Of a DNA stretch of 64,000 nucleotides, positions 20,643 to 31,830 are shown piece after piece; position 1 is the stretch's first letter, and each line of letters opens with the position of its first letter. A model generated the notes under the pieces. The model had not been told where the DNA came from. It was given only the letters and a program-made list of their open reading frames with translations, and searched no databases. The stretch is from assembly GCA_029204225.1 (NCBI GenBank), contig CM055095.1, positions 18,327,483-18,391,482 on the forward strand, in the 5' to 3' direction. The stretch comes from Diphasiastrum complanatum. Its lineage: Eukaryota > Streptophyta > Lycopodiopsida > Lycopodiales > Lycopodiaceae. Made by a program: the position numbers and the translations under genes.

Positions 20643-21609
20643 CCATCTTTGAGGACTCTGGCTCCTCTACATACGACGAGATGTTGGAGGGCTTCTTCCT
20701 ACTTGTCACCTTCTTGTTCCTCGTGTTCTGATACCAGTCTACTGCTGCATGACCCTTCTTATGACAATGTATGCATTGAATGTTTGAATTTAACCAACAT
20801 GTGTCAACGGTATGACCTTGGCATCTACATCTAACACAGAACTTCTTGTCACCACCTTGTTGTTTTTGCTTGGTAGGTGTCTTTGATCTTCTTTCTTTGT
20901 CTGCATCCTTCTGTTGATTGCAGCCAGATCTTCGAGACAACTCCCTCTTAGCATTAGGCTTCTTCTTGCATTGACCCTTTTGCTATACAGAGCTTGATCA
21001 GACTCTTGTCTGTTATCATAGTGGTCTCTAGCTTATGCTTCCTCTTGATCTCGGCTACTGCCTTCTCAAGAGTCATAGTAGGATCCTTAGCTAACAAAGT
21101 GTGTCTCATCTAGAACGATCTTGGTAGCACGTGCAATAGATACATCAATGGCTTCTCTTGTGAGACTCCGTGCCAGCATTGTACAAAGAAAGAAGTAGGT
21201 TCTTCATCTTTTTGATGAATGTCGTGAGATCTTTACCATCCCAGCGTAGGCATGTGAGTTGATCTTCCAAATGCATGATTTGGTTGCGTGATTTGGTTTC
21301 AAACCTTGCTATAAACGCATCCCATAGTTCTTGTGCATTTGCTATTGATGAGAGATCGAGTACGATGTTGTCTTCGATGGAAGAGAAGATAATAGCTATT
21401 GCCTTATCGTTTTTCTCCTTCCATTCACGAAGCTCCTTGTTGATATTTGCTGGCTTTTCTTCGGTCCCATCCACCCAGGGCCAAAGTGCTTCTCCTTTTA
21501 GGATAAGCGAAGGCTTCACCTTCCAGGCTAGGTAGTTTAAACCATCTGCCTGAAGTACTATGCAAATCTTGGATTGAATGCTGCTTATAGATGCCATTGT
21601 TGTATACAA
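20581..21609 (-). pseudogene. gag of the decayed copia element
   Basis: The minus-strand frame 21145-21609 encodes the capsid start (LNYLAWKVKPSLILKGEALW, then LRWDGKDLTTFIKKMKNLL). The frame at 20581-20940 carries two zinc knuckles: CVRCRCQGHTVDTC, and CIHCHKKGHAAVDW, whose final Cys is Trp. A break lies between the two frames. The sequence is close to the gag at 47059-48045, so the two elements belong to related families. Confidence 0.8.
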
Positions 21610-21672
21610 TGTTTCAGCTTGTATTAGGCTTCTTTGATTTGAATGACCTTGCTATGGGGTTTTGAGTAACTA

Positions 21673-21780
21673 GCTCTAATACCACTTTTGGAATGTGACA
21701 GAATCTTGATGCACTCTGATACCACTATTGGATGTGTAAGTGAATCTAGAGACATTTTCTTAGGTGAGCTCTAATACCAC
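21673..21780 (-). other. Right primer-site array (three copies)
   Basis: Complements of the tRNA-Met primer site at 21673-21684 (GCTCTAATACCA), about 21713-21724 (ACTCTGATACCA) and 21768-21779 (GCTCTAATACCA). Each is followed by CWNTTTGG or CTRTTGG, the LTR start. Only the last touches the LTR. Two copies carry A for G, TGGTATTAGAGC on the minus strand. Confidence 0.75.
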
Positions 21781-23525
21781 TGTTGGGATCTAATAAGCCA
21801 AGCTGACTCCATTGATAATACGCTCTCTGTTCAGATTCCTATGATTATAAGCTAGATAGAGTCGAACTCTCGGCTACAGGCTACTGTTGCTAACTGAGAT
21901 CTATCATCTTCCAAGCCCTAGATGGACACTACCTATCTAGTATTTATTTATAATCATTCAACTAACGAGCCTACGTGCGGAAAAACTTAATGAAAGCTGA
22001 ATACACATGAACAATAAACAATGAACAAGCATAAAGACATTCAAGATTATACACAAGGGGCATCTGTATTCTCAAATGATCTTTGTGAGCACCGCTTGGG
22101 ATACCGCACAACGCGGTGACGCAAGAGAATCCCTATCTCTTACGAATTCCAACTTATCAACTGGTCTCGCTTACTAGCGGACTCTGACATCAATCAATTG
22201 GTCTCGCTTATTAGTGGATGCTTACATGAACCAACTCATCAACAAACTCATCCAATCTATGTGTCAACTCAACCTTCTCTATGTCGTTCATCCTGTTTAT
22301 ATAGGAACATAGGAAAATGGTTTAAGCTAATCATTAGTGATTACAAGAATTGGTTTAAGCACATTCTAATGGCTTCTAGTTTGCTGTCTCCTTCATCCGT
22401 GGAGTCCGTTCTGCATCTAGTACTTTGCTTAATCTTCCCTGTATTTGGGTTGTGAAGATCCGTCGTTTTGCAGCCGTCTTGGTGTCCATATGTGACCGTA
22501 ATTGTTTGTCCACGGTGCCTTGCGATCGTGAAAGTTCTTTGCAGTCATGAGTATACAAACCCTAAAGGGACAACCCCTAAGATGAGGATAGGAGAACACA
22601 ATAGTAGATTTTCATGCACAACTATAGTTTCCAGTATTTTTCTGCTCTACTTGCTACATCTATGTCTCTGTCTCTTACAGATCTCTGTATTCAGATAATT
22701 TTTGTGATCCAGAGAGGATCGTTTATACCTCCACTGTGTGGTGTCTTACAGGATAGCTAGACGTAGAATCACAAAACAAGTTAATGCTAATCAACTAGTT
22801 AGTTAGTCTTTGTCGTTGCTATTTGTTTCAATTGGGCGTGAAGCCCGTTGAGCTGCCAGCTGATAGCGCGAAAGATTCTTCTTCGTTTGTTTCGTAGTTT
22901 TTCGTTTTGCGTCCCTTTGCGGTTTGCGGTCCTGGAGATGTGTTTACGATCCACGAATAATTCGAGAATCGTTTGTGCTTCGAGTCAAGGGACGTTGACT
23001 GTCGCGAATTGTTCTCGTTCGACTTGTGTATCTTGTTCGTGCCGTGACAAAGTTGCAGGAGTTCACCAATTCTGATATTAAAGGAAGTTGGATTGAAAAA
23101 CTGCTGAGAGTGAATGTTATTCTTCTTAGAGATTTTCCATATATGTTATTTACTCATGAGAAATAAAAAATCTTTTGTAGTTGAGTTACAAGATCTCAGT
23201 GAGATATGTGAGTAACAAATGTGGGTTCTGGAGGAATCTGCCAGATAAGAATGTGTTTATGTACTGGGTCATAGTGAGATTATTCACATATGTGCACGAT
23301 TAATCTTGTATGAATCTACTGTGTATTCCTGGTTACTAGAGTTATTTGGTACACTTAACCTAGTCGGTGAACATGAACATATGATCAAGTATTGTTTTGA
23401 AAGATACTTGCAGAGTTAACAAATCTATATATGAAAGATTCATGGATTAACTTATATATGATCTGGGTAAGGATCTACTTGTGGTGTTATACTAGTATAA
23501 TGAGTAAAGGAGATAAATCCAACAC
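21781..23525 (-). repeat. Right LTR (5' LTR) of the decayed copia element
   Basis: The left edge is firm at TGTTGGGATC. A minus-strand TATA box (CCTATATAAAC) is at about 22300. Further right a CG-rich stretch (22960-23040) has TTCGAG and TCGCGAATTGTTC words like those in the LTR at 48.2-49.2 kb. The right edge at 23525 is only a candidate, based on inverted ends TGTTGG/CCAACA. Confidence 0.4.
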
Positions 23526-25060
23526 TTGGAGGCTAAAATCCTTTTAGGGTTTGCATAACCTACAAGTTGGTTTATCTTTTGGATGAGCCAAAAATTAGGG
23601 TTATGGCTTTTTGCATGGTTGAGAAGACATTGCATTGGGATTTTAAAATTGGTTATTCAAATAAACCTTCATGGGGTTTAAAGAGTTATAAAACTGTTTT
23701 GCTATGAAGAGAGCCTATGATTGGTAATGGTTATTCCATTGTCGGCTATTTTTCCATTAATGCATGGAAACAATTTGATAAGTAATAAGGATTACCATAA
23801 GTAAACTTTATATGTTGATTCTCTAGGCCATACCAAGAATGAGAGAGACGATATAAATTTTGCTAACCTAACAGGTCATCTATGAATTTGGTTCATAGAT
23901 TTAAGATCGACAGCAAGATATTCGTTGCTCATGGGTTACCTTTTTTTAAGATGGTTTCCAGTTCAAGGAAATTTAATTTTTCTGATATTGTGCTTGATGG
24001 TGACTAGACTTTGGAAGCTAAGTTCTTCCAAGATTGAAAAGTTAAATTTGATTTTTTCCTTGTTTGGTGAATTTCAAACTTGGTTAAACGTCAAGATTAA
24101 ATTTAAAATCGTCAAACAATACTGGTAGAAATCCTAAATCAACCTCGGAGTCCCTTGGATCAACAAAATGATTGAAGTACCAACAATTCCGGGACAATTT
24201 TAATACCATCAAAAACTTTGGAAAAGGTGAGTTTTGGTCCAAAATTTTCCATCACAATATTTTCCACAGGCTTCACCTTTGAAAAGATTCACTTTTGTTC
24301 CTCCACAATTGTTGTTACAATCTTTTCCATAGACTTTACACCAATCTTCATCCTAAACTGTGTGTCATTGTATGGACACTCTCATGAAAAATATGAAAAT
24401 ATTGTGTCAACAAGTTGATCATATTTCAACTCAATGTGGTTATCATCAACCTTAACAAACGTTCAGTAATTATAGATAACCAAGTTCTCTTGTGTCCCTT
24501 AGAAGTTATGGGTACCCAATTTTTTGCACTATTCTCTTAAACTTTTGGTTTCATTTATTTCCTTATGACAATATGGTGTGAATAGCTACCGGCTAGTTGT
24601 AAGTCAGTCAGTGTTCACTTAATGAAAAATTGAACAATCCCCATTTAAGATGACATTTGAAGGTGGAAAATTAATGCACGTGCTTTAGGTTTAAATTTCA
24701 CTTATGTTAAGACCAACATGTCTAGCTGGGTAAGAGCCGTATTGGTGCATGTTTGAACGCTAATGTCTATGTCACACTGACATATTGAAGATTTGAGCTC
24801 ATGTTAAACGAGTGCTTGCTGTGTAGTATATATTTGTACCTAACAAAAGGTAGTGCAAGTAATCGGGTGGTCGAGAGTGTCACCAAAAATGACCTACTTA
24901 AACGGCTGAAGGTGGCCCCCCATAAATTATCCCTCACTTGGAGGCCTTTTTAGTTTTCTGGCATTTTTTGTTTTGGGAAATTTGTGTGGAAGCGCATCCC
25001 TTTCGCAGGGCTGCTCTCTTTTCTTTTGTACTTGTTTTGTGTGATGTAAAGAGAAGAAAG
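23526..25060. other. Intergenic, nothing recognised
   Basis: AT-rich DNA without a supportable gene. The short open frames have no domain signal. The right part (24840-25060) may be upstream sequence of the PPR gene. Confidence 0.4.
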
Positions 25061-25066
25061 CAAGCG

Positions 25067-25195
25067 ATGGCGTCTTTCCCAACACAAAAACATACATATC
25101 CTTCAGCTTCTGGTGCTGCTACTTTACGATCCTTGCTTCAAGCTCAAGCGGAAGCTGAAGCATTTCGCGGCTTTTTTTCAAAGAGAATAATATGA
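25067..25195 (+). CDS. Small upstream ORF before the PPR gene
   Basis: A 42-residue frame from ATG 25067 to TGA 25193-25195, rich in Ser, Ala, Gln and basic residues. It could be an upstream ORF in the leader of the PPR gene starting at 25601, or a targeting-peptide exon. The region before it (TTTTCTTTTGTACTTG) looks like a leader. There is no direct support for translation. Confidence 0.2.
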   Translation: MASFPTQKHTYPSASGAATLRSLLQAQAEAEAFRGFFSKRII

Positions 25196-25600
25196 TATGT
25201 AACATGCTTTTTTTTAGGTTGGATTGAATCAAACGGAGTTGAGCCTACAACCTTAAGGACCTTCGATGGATTAGGATAAGGTATCAATCTTGCCTGATGG
25301 CTCATTTTCCAATATTTGAAAGGTTTATATCATTCCTTCATGTCGTTTAAGATATTCAGCCATGCACCAGTATTGTCTTCGCCGTGGTTGAGGTGAGTAT
25401 TAATCAATTTAGCAATGTGGCTCAAGAAAGAGGTTGATCGAAAGACTGTAGAATCTGAGAATACACGATTTTCTGCATAGACCATTCAGTGAAATTGCAT
25501 TTATGGATCTCTATTACATGCTATGCCCGTGCACAGGGCAAGGCTTAGGGTTTCTGTAATACCCCTGGCAAGACAATAAATGCCTTGAAAACATTGTAGT

Positions 25601-27490
25601 ATGGGTCTTTTGATAAGATCATTGGGCACCAAGGCATCCGGTGTCTCAAAATATGGCACTGCTTTGCACAATGTTCCGAAAGTGACAAACTTGGTAGAGT
25701 ATTTTGGGATAGCTGGTTTAGGGTTTGATGAAAAGGCTTTAGAAGGTATTGTAGCGAGATTAACTCCCAAGTATGTTCTAAAAGCCCTACAACATCAAAA
25801 GGACCTAAGGAACGCTTTGGTTTTTTTTAAATGGGCCGGGCGGCAGAGTAAGTATAGGCATGATTCTAGTACTTATAATGAAATGATGAGAATTTTGGCT
25901 GATGCTAAACAATTCAAAGAAGCATCCGATTTGTTGAATGACATGCGGCAGGAGGGTTGTGAAATGAATGCTGAAACGTTTACCACCTTAATCAGGAATT
26001 ATGGAAGAGCTGGAATGCCGCGGGAAGCCGTTGAGGCATTTAAAATGATCAGGAAATCTGGATGCAAGAGTTCTGTTCATGCCTACAACTGTTTAATAGA
26101 TGCACTTTTTAGGGCAGGTTGTGACGAGGAAGCACAGAAGACATATCAACAAATGCTACATTCGCGTTTCTCACCCAACAAGCACACTATCGGTATTCTT
26201 GTTTTTGGGTATTGCAGAACAGGCAAGGTAGATGAAGCACTTCAAATATTCCAGCAAGGGATTAGCGTGGGATACACAGCTAACATTGTTTTATACAGCA
26301 CAATGATAGATGGCTTGTGCAAGGTCGGTCAAGTAGATACTGCTCTGAGACTTTTTAAGGAAATGTCAGGTAATGGCTGCCCTCCAAATGCTTACACATA
26401 TAGCTCTCTCATACGGGGCTTGTTCAAAGCACATAGGGTGAATGAAGCCTGGCAACTTTATAATGATATGGTGCTCAACAAAGTGCCTCCAGACACCGTG
26501 GCTTACAGTACGATCATTGATGGTTTATGCAAGGCCGGTAAAGCAGATGAGGCTTTGAATGTTTTTGAGGGAATGGTAGCAACTGGTTGTTCCCCAAACG
26601 GATATATTTTCAGTACACTTGTTGACGGCCTCTGTAAATCCAATAAGATTGATGAAGCTTACAGACTGCTCAAAGCATTGGTGGCCAGAGATCCCCATAA
26701 CCATGATGTGGTTGCTGGTTATACAGCTCTGATTAATTGTCATTGCAAGGTAAACAACCTAGACGAAGCTTTCAAGCTCTTAGCAGAATTGAAAGATGCT
26801 GGCTTTTCTCCTCACACTATCATCTACAGTCCTATTATTCATGCTCTTTGCAAGATTGGTAAATTAGATGCAGCCAGTAAGCTGATTGAAGAAATGAAAG
26901 AAGCAAGTTGTCCACCCGATGTTGTAACTTACAGTTGTCTTATTCATGGTTTTTGCAAAGCTTACAAGCTGGATGCAGCATACACGCTTCTGGACGAAAT
27001 GAGATCAGCTGGATGTTCTCCAAATGTGATAACTTATAGTGTGCTTATTGATGGATTCTGCAAAGCAGGGAGAGTGAATGAAGCACAAAACCTTCTAGAT
27101 GTCATGATAAAAAGTGGTTGTCGTCCTGACGGTATCACATTTTCTAGCATTTTGGATGGACTCTGCAAGGTGGGAAAAACGCATGAGGCTGTCAATTTTT
27201 TTGAGGAAACCAGAAATCGTTGTGCCCCAGATGTTGTTACCTTCACAATCCTCATTGTTGGTCTTTCCAAAGCTGACAGAGTAGATGACGCAGTTAATTT
27301 CTTAAAAGAAATGGTGGCATCAGGCTGTAAACCAAATACTGCATCTTACAATGCAGTTATTAATGGGTTTTGCAAGGCCAACAGATTGGAGGAAGCACAC
27401 GTATTCTTGGAGGAAATGAGAAAGGTTGGCTGCCACCCCCCTGATGTGACCACTTACAGCAATATTCCCTCAGCCACACCATTTTGCTGA
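25601..27490 (+). CDS. P-class pentatricopeptide repeat protein
   Basis: A 629-residue intronless protein. Residues 1-30 are Ser/Arg/Lys-rich without acidic residues, like a mitochondrial or plastid presequence. Fifteen 35-residue P-type PPR motifs run from about residue 89 to 615, for example TYSSLIRGLFK at 266, VTYSCLIHGFCK at 442 and ITYSVLIDGFCK at 477, with the usual EAxxLxxEMxxxGCxP ends. No L, S, E or DYW motifs are present. P-class proteins bind organellar RNA, one base per motif, and act in RNA stabilisation, splicing or translation. The chain ends abruptly after the start of a sixteenth motif (TTYSNIPSATPFC), so the C-terminus may be truncated or spliced. Motif residues 5 and 35 are well kept, which argues for a working gene. 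Confidence 0.9.
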   Translation: MGLLIRSLGTKASGVSKYGTALHNVPKVTNLVEYFGIAGLGFDEKALEGIVARLTPKYVLKALQHQKDLRNALVFFKWAGRQSKYRHDSSTYNEMMRILADAKQFKEASDLLNDMRQEGCEMNAETFTTLIRNYGRAGMPREAVEAFKMIRKSGCKSSVHAYNCLIDALFRAGCDEEAQKTYQQMLHSRFSPNKHTIGILVFGYCRTGKVDEALQIFQQGISVGYTANIVLYSTMIDGLCKVGQVDTALRLFKEMSGNGCPPNAYTYSSLIRGLFKAHRVNEAWQLYNDMVLNKVPPDTVAYSTIIDGLCKAGKADEALNVFEGMVATGCSPNGYIFSTLVDGLCKSNKIDEAYRLLKALVARDPHNHDVVAGYTALINCHCKVNNLDEAFKLLAELKDAGFSPHTIIYSPIIHALCKIGKLDAASKLIEEMKEASCPPDVVTYSCLIHGFCKAYKLDAAYTLLDEMRSAGCSPNVITYSVLIDGFCKAGRVNEAQNLLDVMIKSGCRPDGITFSSILDGLCKVGKTHEAVNFFEETRNRCAPDVVTFTILIVGLSKADRVDDAVNFLKEMVASGCKPNTASYNAVINGFCKANRLEEAHVFLEEMRKVGCHPPDVTTYSNIPSATPFC

Positions 27491-27499
27491 GGTGAATAA

Positions 27500-27879
27500 T
27501 TTAAGTACATACCATCAAGCAATACTTAGATCCTTGCTGCACCATTTATTCATTTCTTTGAAAATATTTAACCCTCCTACATCGCTCTTTAGAATTCAAC
27601 GTTTCATGCCAGTTTATCACTCAGGCCATGCTTTGTATCGTTTGAAGCATTTGAATGCTTCAGATTGTTTTGAGAAAGATAATAATTAGCATTACCGAAT
27701 AGTCATCGATGGAAGGGATGAAAATACTGTGCTCCCCCTAAAGACTGGATTTGTATAGGTCCACAAATGAACCAACCGTAATAGATCTTTGGTCCAGTGT
27801 AACAGGCCTTTGTCAAAAAAATTTCTTGCATGCTTGTTAAAAATGCATTTCTCACAGATTTTTTAACTCTCTAGATTTG
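27500..27879. other. 3' flank of the PPR gene
   Basis: No gene recognised. It may include the PPR 3' untranslated region. Copia debris starts to the right. Confidence 0.3.
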
Positions 27880-28400
27880 TTGATTTTGAGACCTTTGACT
27901 AGATTATTGTCGAACATATAATGACCATTCTACATGTTGAGGTGACCAAGTCTCTTATGTTCTAAGATGTTTTTGTTGACTTGAAGAATCTTGGAATTCA
28001 TCGCTTCTAATTTTGAAGGATAATCATGGATTAACTTCTATAAATAGGCATCCTTGATCCCTTGTTGCCAAGAATATTGTGTCTTTGTTTATAACAATGT
28101 ATTTGTTGGAATCAAATACCATCTTCAATGTAAAATATGCAATTCTGTTGATTAACCTGTAGTTTGTTTGTCATGTCAAGAACATAGAGAACATTTTCAG
28201 TGTTATTTGTCGAACCATTCTTGAACCTGATTTGGAAAGATGATTCACCCTTAATATGATGGAAGCTATTATCCCCAAGTGAACACTTCTGTTGGTGCCA
28301 GATTTTTTATAGTTCTTGAACCACTCAAATCTATTGGTCATCTGTTGAGTAGCACTTGAATCTAGTTTGTTTAAATTTCTTTTGTTTGATTGGAGCTATT
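27880..28400 (-). pseudogene. Copia protease/pre-integrase remnant
   Basis: The minus-strand translation reads DSSATQQMTNRFEWF near 28390, a degraded DSGATxHMT protease site. After one frameshift it continues with NSFHHIKGE, FKNGSTNNTENVLYV, and FDSNKYIVINKD, the region leading to the GAG-pre-integrase domain. Stops and shifts show decay. No LTRs were found nearby. Confidence 0.65.
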
Positions 28401-28409
28401 AGAGTCAAG

Positions 28410-29950
28410 TATCTACCCTAGAACTGGGGTAATAAATGAAACATAAACTTTTTGTCTTCCAGAAACTTAGTGACCTTCATACTTCTTGAGAAATGGTTTC
28501 TCCCATCATTGAACACCTTCCTTGCATTCACTAGAATCTTGGAATCTAAAGAACATGCCATCTTCTAGGGTGTCATTTTTCAATAACATTCTACTTGATA
28601 TATGACCCAAGATCGTGCTTATGGGGAACCTCCAGGCAACCTCATTCTGGTCACAATGCACCACCAATTTCCATCGTAACATCATGTGACCAACCATGTA
28701 ACAGTTCATTTCGGCCTTGAGATACTCCCGTTTAATGAAACAAGAGGAACATGCCTGCAGATTATGAGCAGGGAGAGGAAGTTTTATGCAATATCAGGAA
28801 GGAACCAGTAAAGACTGTACCTGTTTTTCTTCACTCAATATTCATATGAACATAGAAATCTAAATGATGCAGCTGCAAGGGAGTTGTTAATATTCAGAGT
28901 AACCATATTATTCAAAATGCTAAAAGCACCCTCACAGGCCATTCTCTACAGGAGCAGGTAGGCGATGGGGGTAATCCAAATTCATCATGTTACTTCCTGG
29001 GTGTGAACTTGAAAGCTGGAACCATGCACGCAATGGGAACTCTAATGAGTTGATGCCTCATGACTCTTATGTTCTACAAATGCAAATCACTGTCTTTTCA
29101 ACAAAATCACTCCTTTGCATTTGAAAATATCAAAATAGCATGAGTCCGCCAAATTGCTGTGAAGCAGAATACTTCGTTCTGCAATGAGTGCTTGTTAAAG
29201 GTATCAACAAACTGAAGATGAAGCATCGACTTGTCCGTTACAGGTCAAATGCAGCAAACTGGGTGATACCTATCAAACCCAACACTTTTTGCTGGCTAAG
29301 ATCCATACCACTGGTGGTCACTTATATAATCCAGTTTCTTCAAATGAGTCAGGAGAGATCATTTCTTGCAGCGCATAGGAGGTCATAAACAGGTCACGCA
29401 CACCAATCCATGGAGCTCCAACTCATAAAATAAGGTGGAGTATGTGACGGTAGATAATATAAGGCATGAAAAATTCTACTCCTAATGAACAAATGTTGTT
29501 TTTACAAGGCTGTTTCACAAGTTTGATAACTCACACACTATTTCTCTTTTAGTCCACGTTCCATAGCGCTTCACCTCAGAACGAGATTCATATGAGGAGT
29601 TCTCAATCCAGAATTGATCTGTTTCAACGTGTCGGCAGTCCTCCATCCTTCATTTCCATTAAGAATTCTTTTGAAGCTTGACCAGGTGGAGTTGTCAATA
29701 CGATTGGGATGACATAATCACGTGTGACTGGAGAATGTTTCTTTTCCTGTTAACAAGGGTTACCAATGTTTGCTACATAGTTTAGAAGAGCAAAGAGATG
29801 GCTCTCCGCATCTTCTAAAAATATAGCGAATCCGTGCATGGAATGTTTGGCAGTTGAGTTGGAGAGCGGAAAGAGTGTACTGCAGTACTAGCGATACTCT
29901 AATCACAGAAAATTTTCACTTGAGCACACCAGGGAAATCGCAGACCTAGA
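28410..29950. other. Intergenic, nothing recognised
   Basis: No domain or repeat structure was recognised on either strand apart from possible extensions of the flanking pseudogenes. Confidence 0.35.
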
Positions 29951-29954
29951 GAGT

Positions 29955-30430
29955 TGAAATAGAGAATATGGCAGTATTGGCCATGCCGGATTCACACAGA
30001 GTTTTCAACTTGAGGGCAAGAGTATCAGCAAACAACCCATCTTCAACCATCCTTCCTTATAGGTTGTGTGCATCATCGATTTTGTTTTCTTTCTTGAATC
30101 CTTGTAGAAGAATGCTATAAGTCACCATGTTAGGATTGCACTTTCTTGACCTCACCTTTTCAAAGAGCCTGAATGCTGCATCTGCTTCCCTCCATTGCAG
30201 AGACCAGCTATCAGAGTGTTTTATGTGATAGCATCTGGTTCACAAACAGATTTAACCAAACCATCCTTGATCGAAACAGATAACCCACATCCGCCTTCTG
30301 AGCAATACAAAGGCCATGCATCAAACTAGTGTAAGTGACAACATTCAGAACGAACACTTTTTCCTTCATTGACTGAAACAACTGGAAACTCTTTCCAACA
30401 ACTTATCCACATTTGAAGATTTGTCTATAT
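29955..30430 (-). pseudogene. P-class PPR pseudogene
   Basis: Minus-strand fragments of PPR motifs in several frames: NVVTYTSLMHGLCIAQKAD near 30360-30300, and NPNMVTYSILLQGFKKENKI followed by DDAHNL near 30145-30070, then a stop and GRMVEDGLF in the same frame. Stops and frameshifts separate the pieces. It is close to an intact P-class PPR gene on the opposite strand, but the motif details differ, so it need not be a copy of that gene. Confidence 0.7.
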
Positions 30431-31557
30431 ATAGTATCAGCTATAGGTAATTATGCCGTAGGCTCCGTAGACCATGGACAGCTTATATGCCTTGAGAAAA
30501 GGAAAGCTATGAATGCTTTTCCACCCTTGCAGAGAGACACATACAAGTTTGAGAGCTATGTGATGAAGGAATGTCATCAACTTTGGTAGGAGGACGTCCA
30601 CTTTTGGTTAAACCCAATTTGGAAGCTCATGAGCACAAACTTTGACAAGAGAGTATGGACGGACATTGGACTGATTTGGATGGTTGTATTGTTATTGAGT
30701 AATTGGTTACATGGAGACCATCCATGAGTACTTCATTCGTGATTCATTGGTGTGAGCTTCCTTCATGAGGCCTAGACAGTAGGGAGATATGCAATTGTTG
30801 ACTTCTATGACTCATATTAATAAGCGCGTGCTAGTGTTTTTTCAAGAGTACTTTGTGGGTTCAACATGTGCTGCATAAGTTCCTTTAATTTGGTCTAATT
30901 TGTTGTGGTGGTTGAATTCTTGACAATGTAGAAAATGTGCTTTGTTTTGGCAGCTGGAATGAAATTAGAGCTGTCACGACAGAATTTAAAGACATCCTAG
31001 AATGTTCAAAGAGTGATAGAGTACAATGTAGATTATTATTTGGAGAGGAATCTCTTGTGGAGGAGCTGGAGGATGTAGAGCATATAAGAGAAAAGACACC
31101 AAGAGAGAGGGTAATGCAATACCCTCTTAAGGCTACATATTAGCTTGAGTGTTATTTGAGGTAAAATAAATGCACGTATCTCCTATAGTTTGTTATAGAT
31201 TTTGTACAACTTGTAAAACTGTGCACTTTGGTTTTGTGGTTAGAAAGAAGTGAATACAAGATCATTGATCATAGTGAATACAAGAAAAGGCATGGATCAA
31301 ATGAAAGTGGAGTTGGATAACGTGTGCTTTACATACTCACAACTATTGAAAGATGATGACTTGATAGGTAAAAAAAGGTAAAAACAAATAGTCAAAAGTG
31401 ATCATCATGGTGAGTAGAGAACCTTATATAACTATATTTAAGATATCAAGAGGCTTTATCATTAGTTACTGTAAAAAGGTCTCCCCTTCCACGACCATTT
31501 TAAATATAACATGAGTGAGATGAACAGAGAAATTAGATTTAAGAGAGACTATAATTA

Positions 31558-31647
31558 AAGGATAAATTTATGTCTTACAATTAGTCAAAGGATAAATCCA
31601 TGTCTTACAATTAAAGGATATATCCATGTCTTACAATTAGTCAAATA
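31558..31647. repeat. Tandem repeat, about 30 bp x 3
   Basis: Three imperfect copies of a unit containing AAAGGATAAATCCATGTC and TTACAATTAGTC. The middle unit is shorter. Confidence 0.8.
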
Positions 31648-31728
31648 ACTTGTTCATAGATGTGAGTATGTCATTAAGATACATTATAGTTTTCTGTGAT
31701 ATTTTTCATAAAATAATTAGATAATCAT

Positions 31729-31830
31729 GGAAGTCTAAGTATATGGTAGTCACAAGACATGGAAAAATCTCGTTGACAAGCACAAGCAACAATTATGAAA
31801 GTCTAAGTATATGGTAGTCACAAGAGATGG
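31729..31830. repeat. Direct repeat, 34 bp x 2
   Basis: A unit containing GTCTAAGTATATGGTAGTCA occurs at 31729-31762 and 31797-31830, separated by 34 bp. Confidence 0.8.

Larger units (their letters stand above)
17440..23525 (-). mobile_element. Decayed Ty1/copia element with multiple primer sites
   Basis: A minus-strand copia element: the right LTR starts (plus order) at 21781 with TGTTGGGATC, primer-site copies lie at 21673-21779, gag at 20.6-21.6 kb and pol at 17.8-20.6 kb. On the left only about 225 bp of the second LTR remain (17532-17755), joined directly to a truncated RNase H. To its left the primer-site region is repeated again (17440-17531), which looks like a tandem or recombined arrangement rather than a simple 3' LTR. 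The right edge is unresolved: AAATCCAACA at 23525 pairs with the LTR start and would give a 1745-bp LTR. Confidence 0.6.

Noticed and set aside
21275-21535. Plus-strand 86-codon frame across gag
   Set aside because: It is antisense to the copia gag coding sequence, which carries the recognisable motifs on the minus strand.
24938-25195. 85-codon frame upstream of the P-class PPR gene
   Set aside because: Its first half is a hydrophobic low-information stretch. Only the part from ATG 25067 looks at all plausible, and even that is weak, so just the small ORF was listed.
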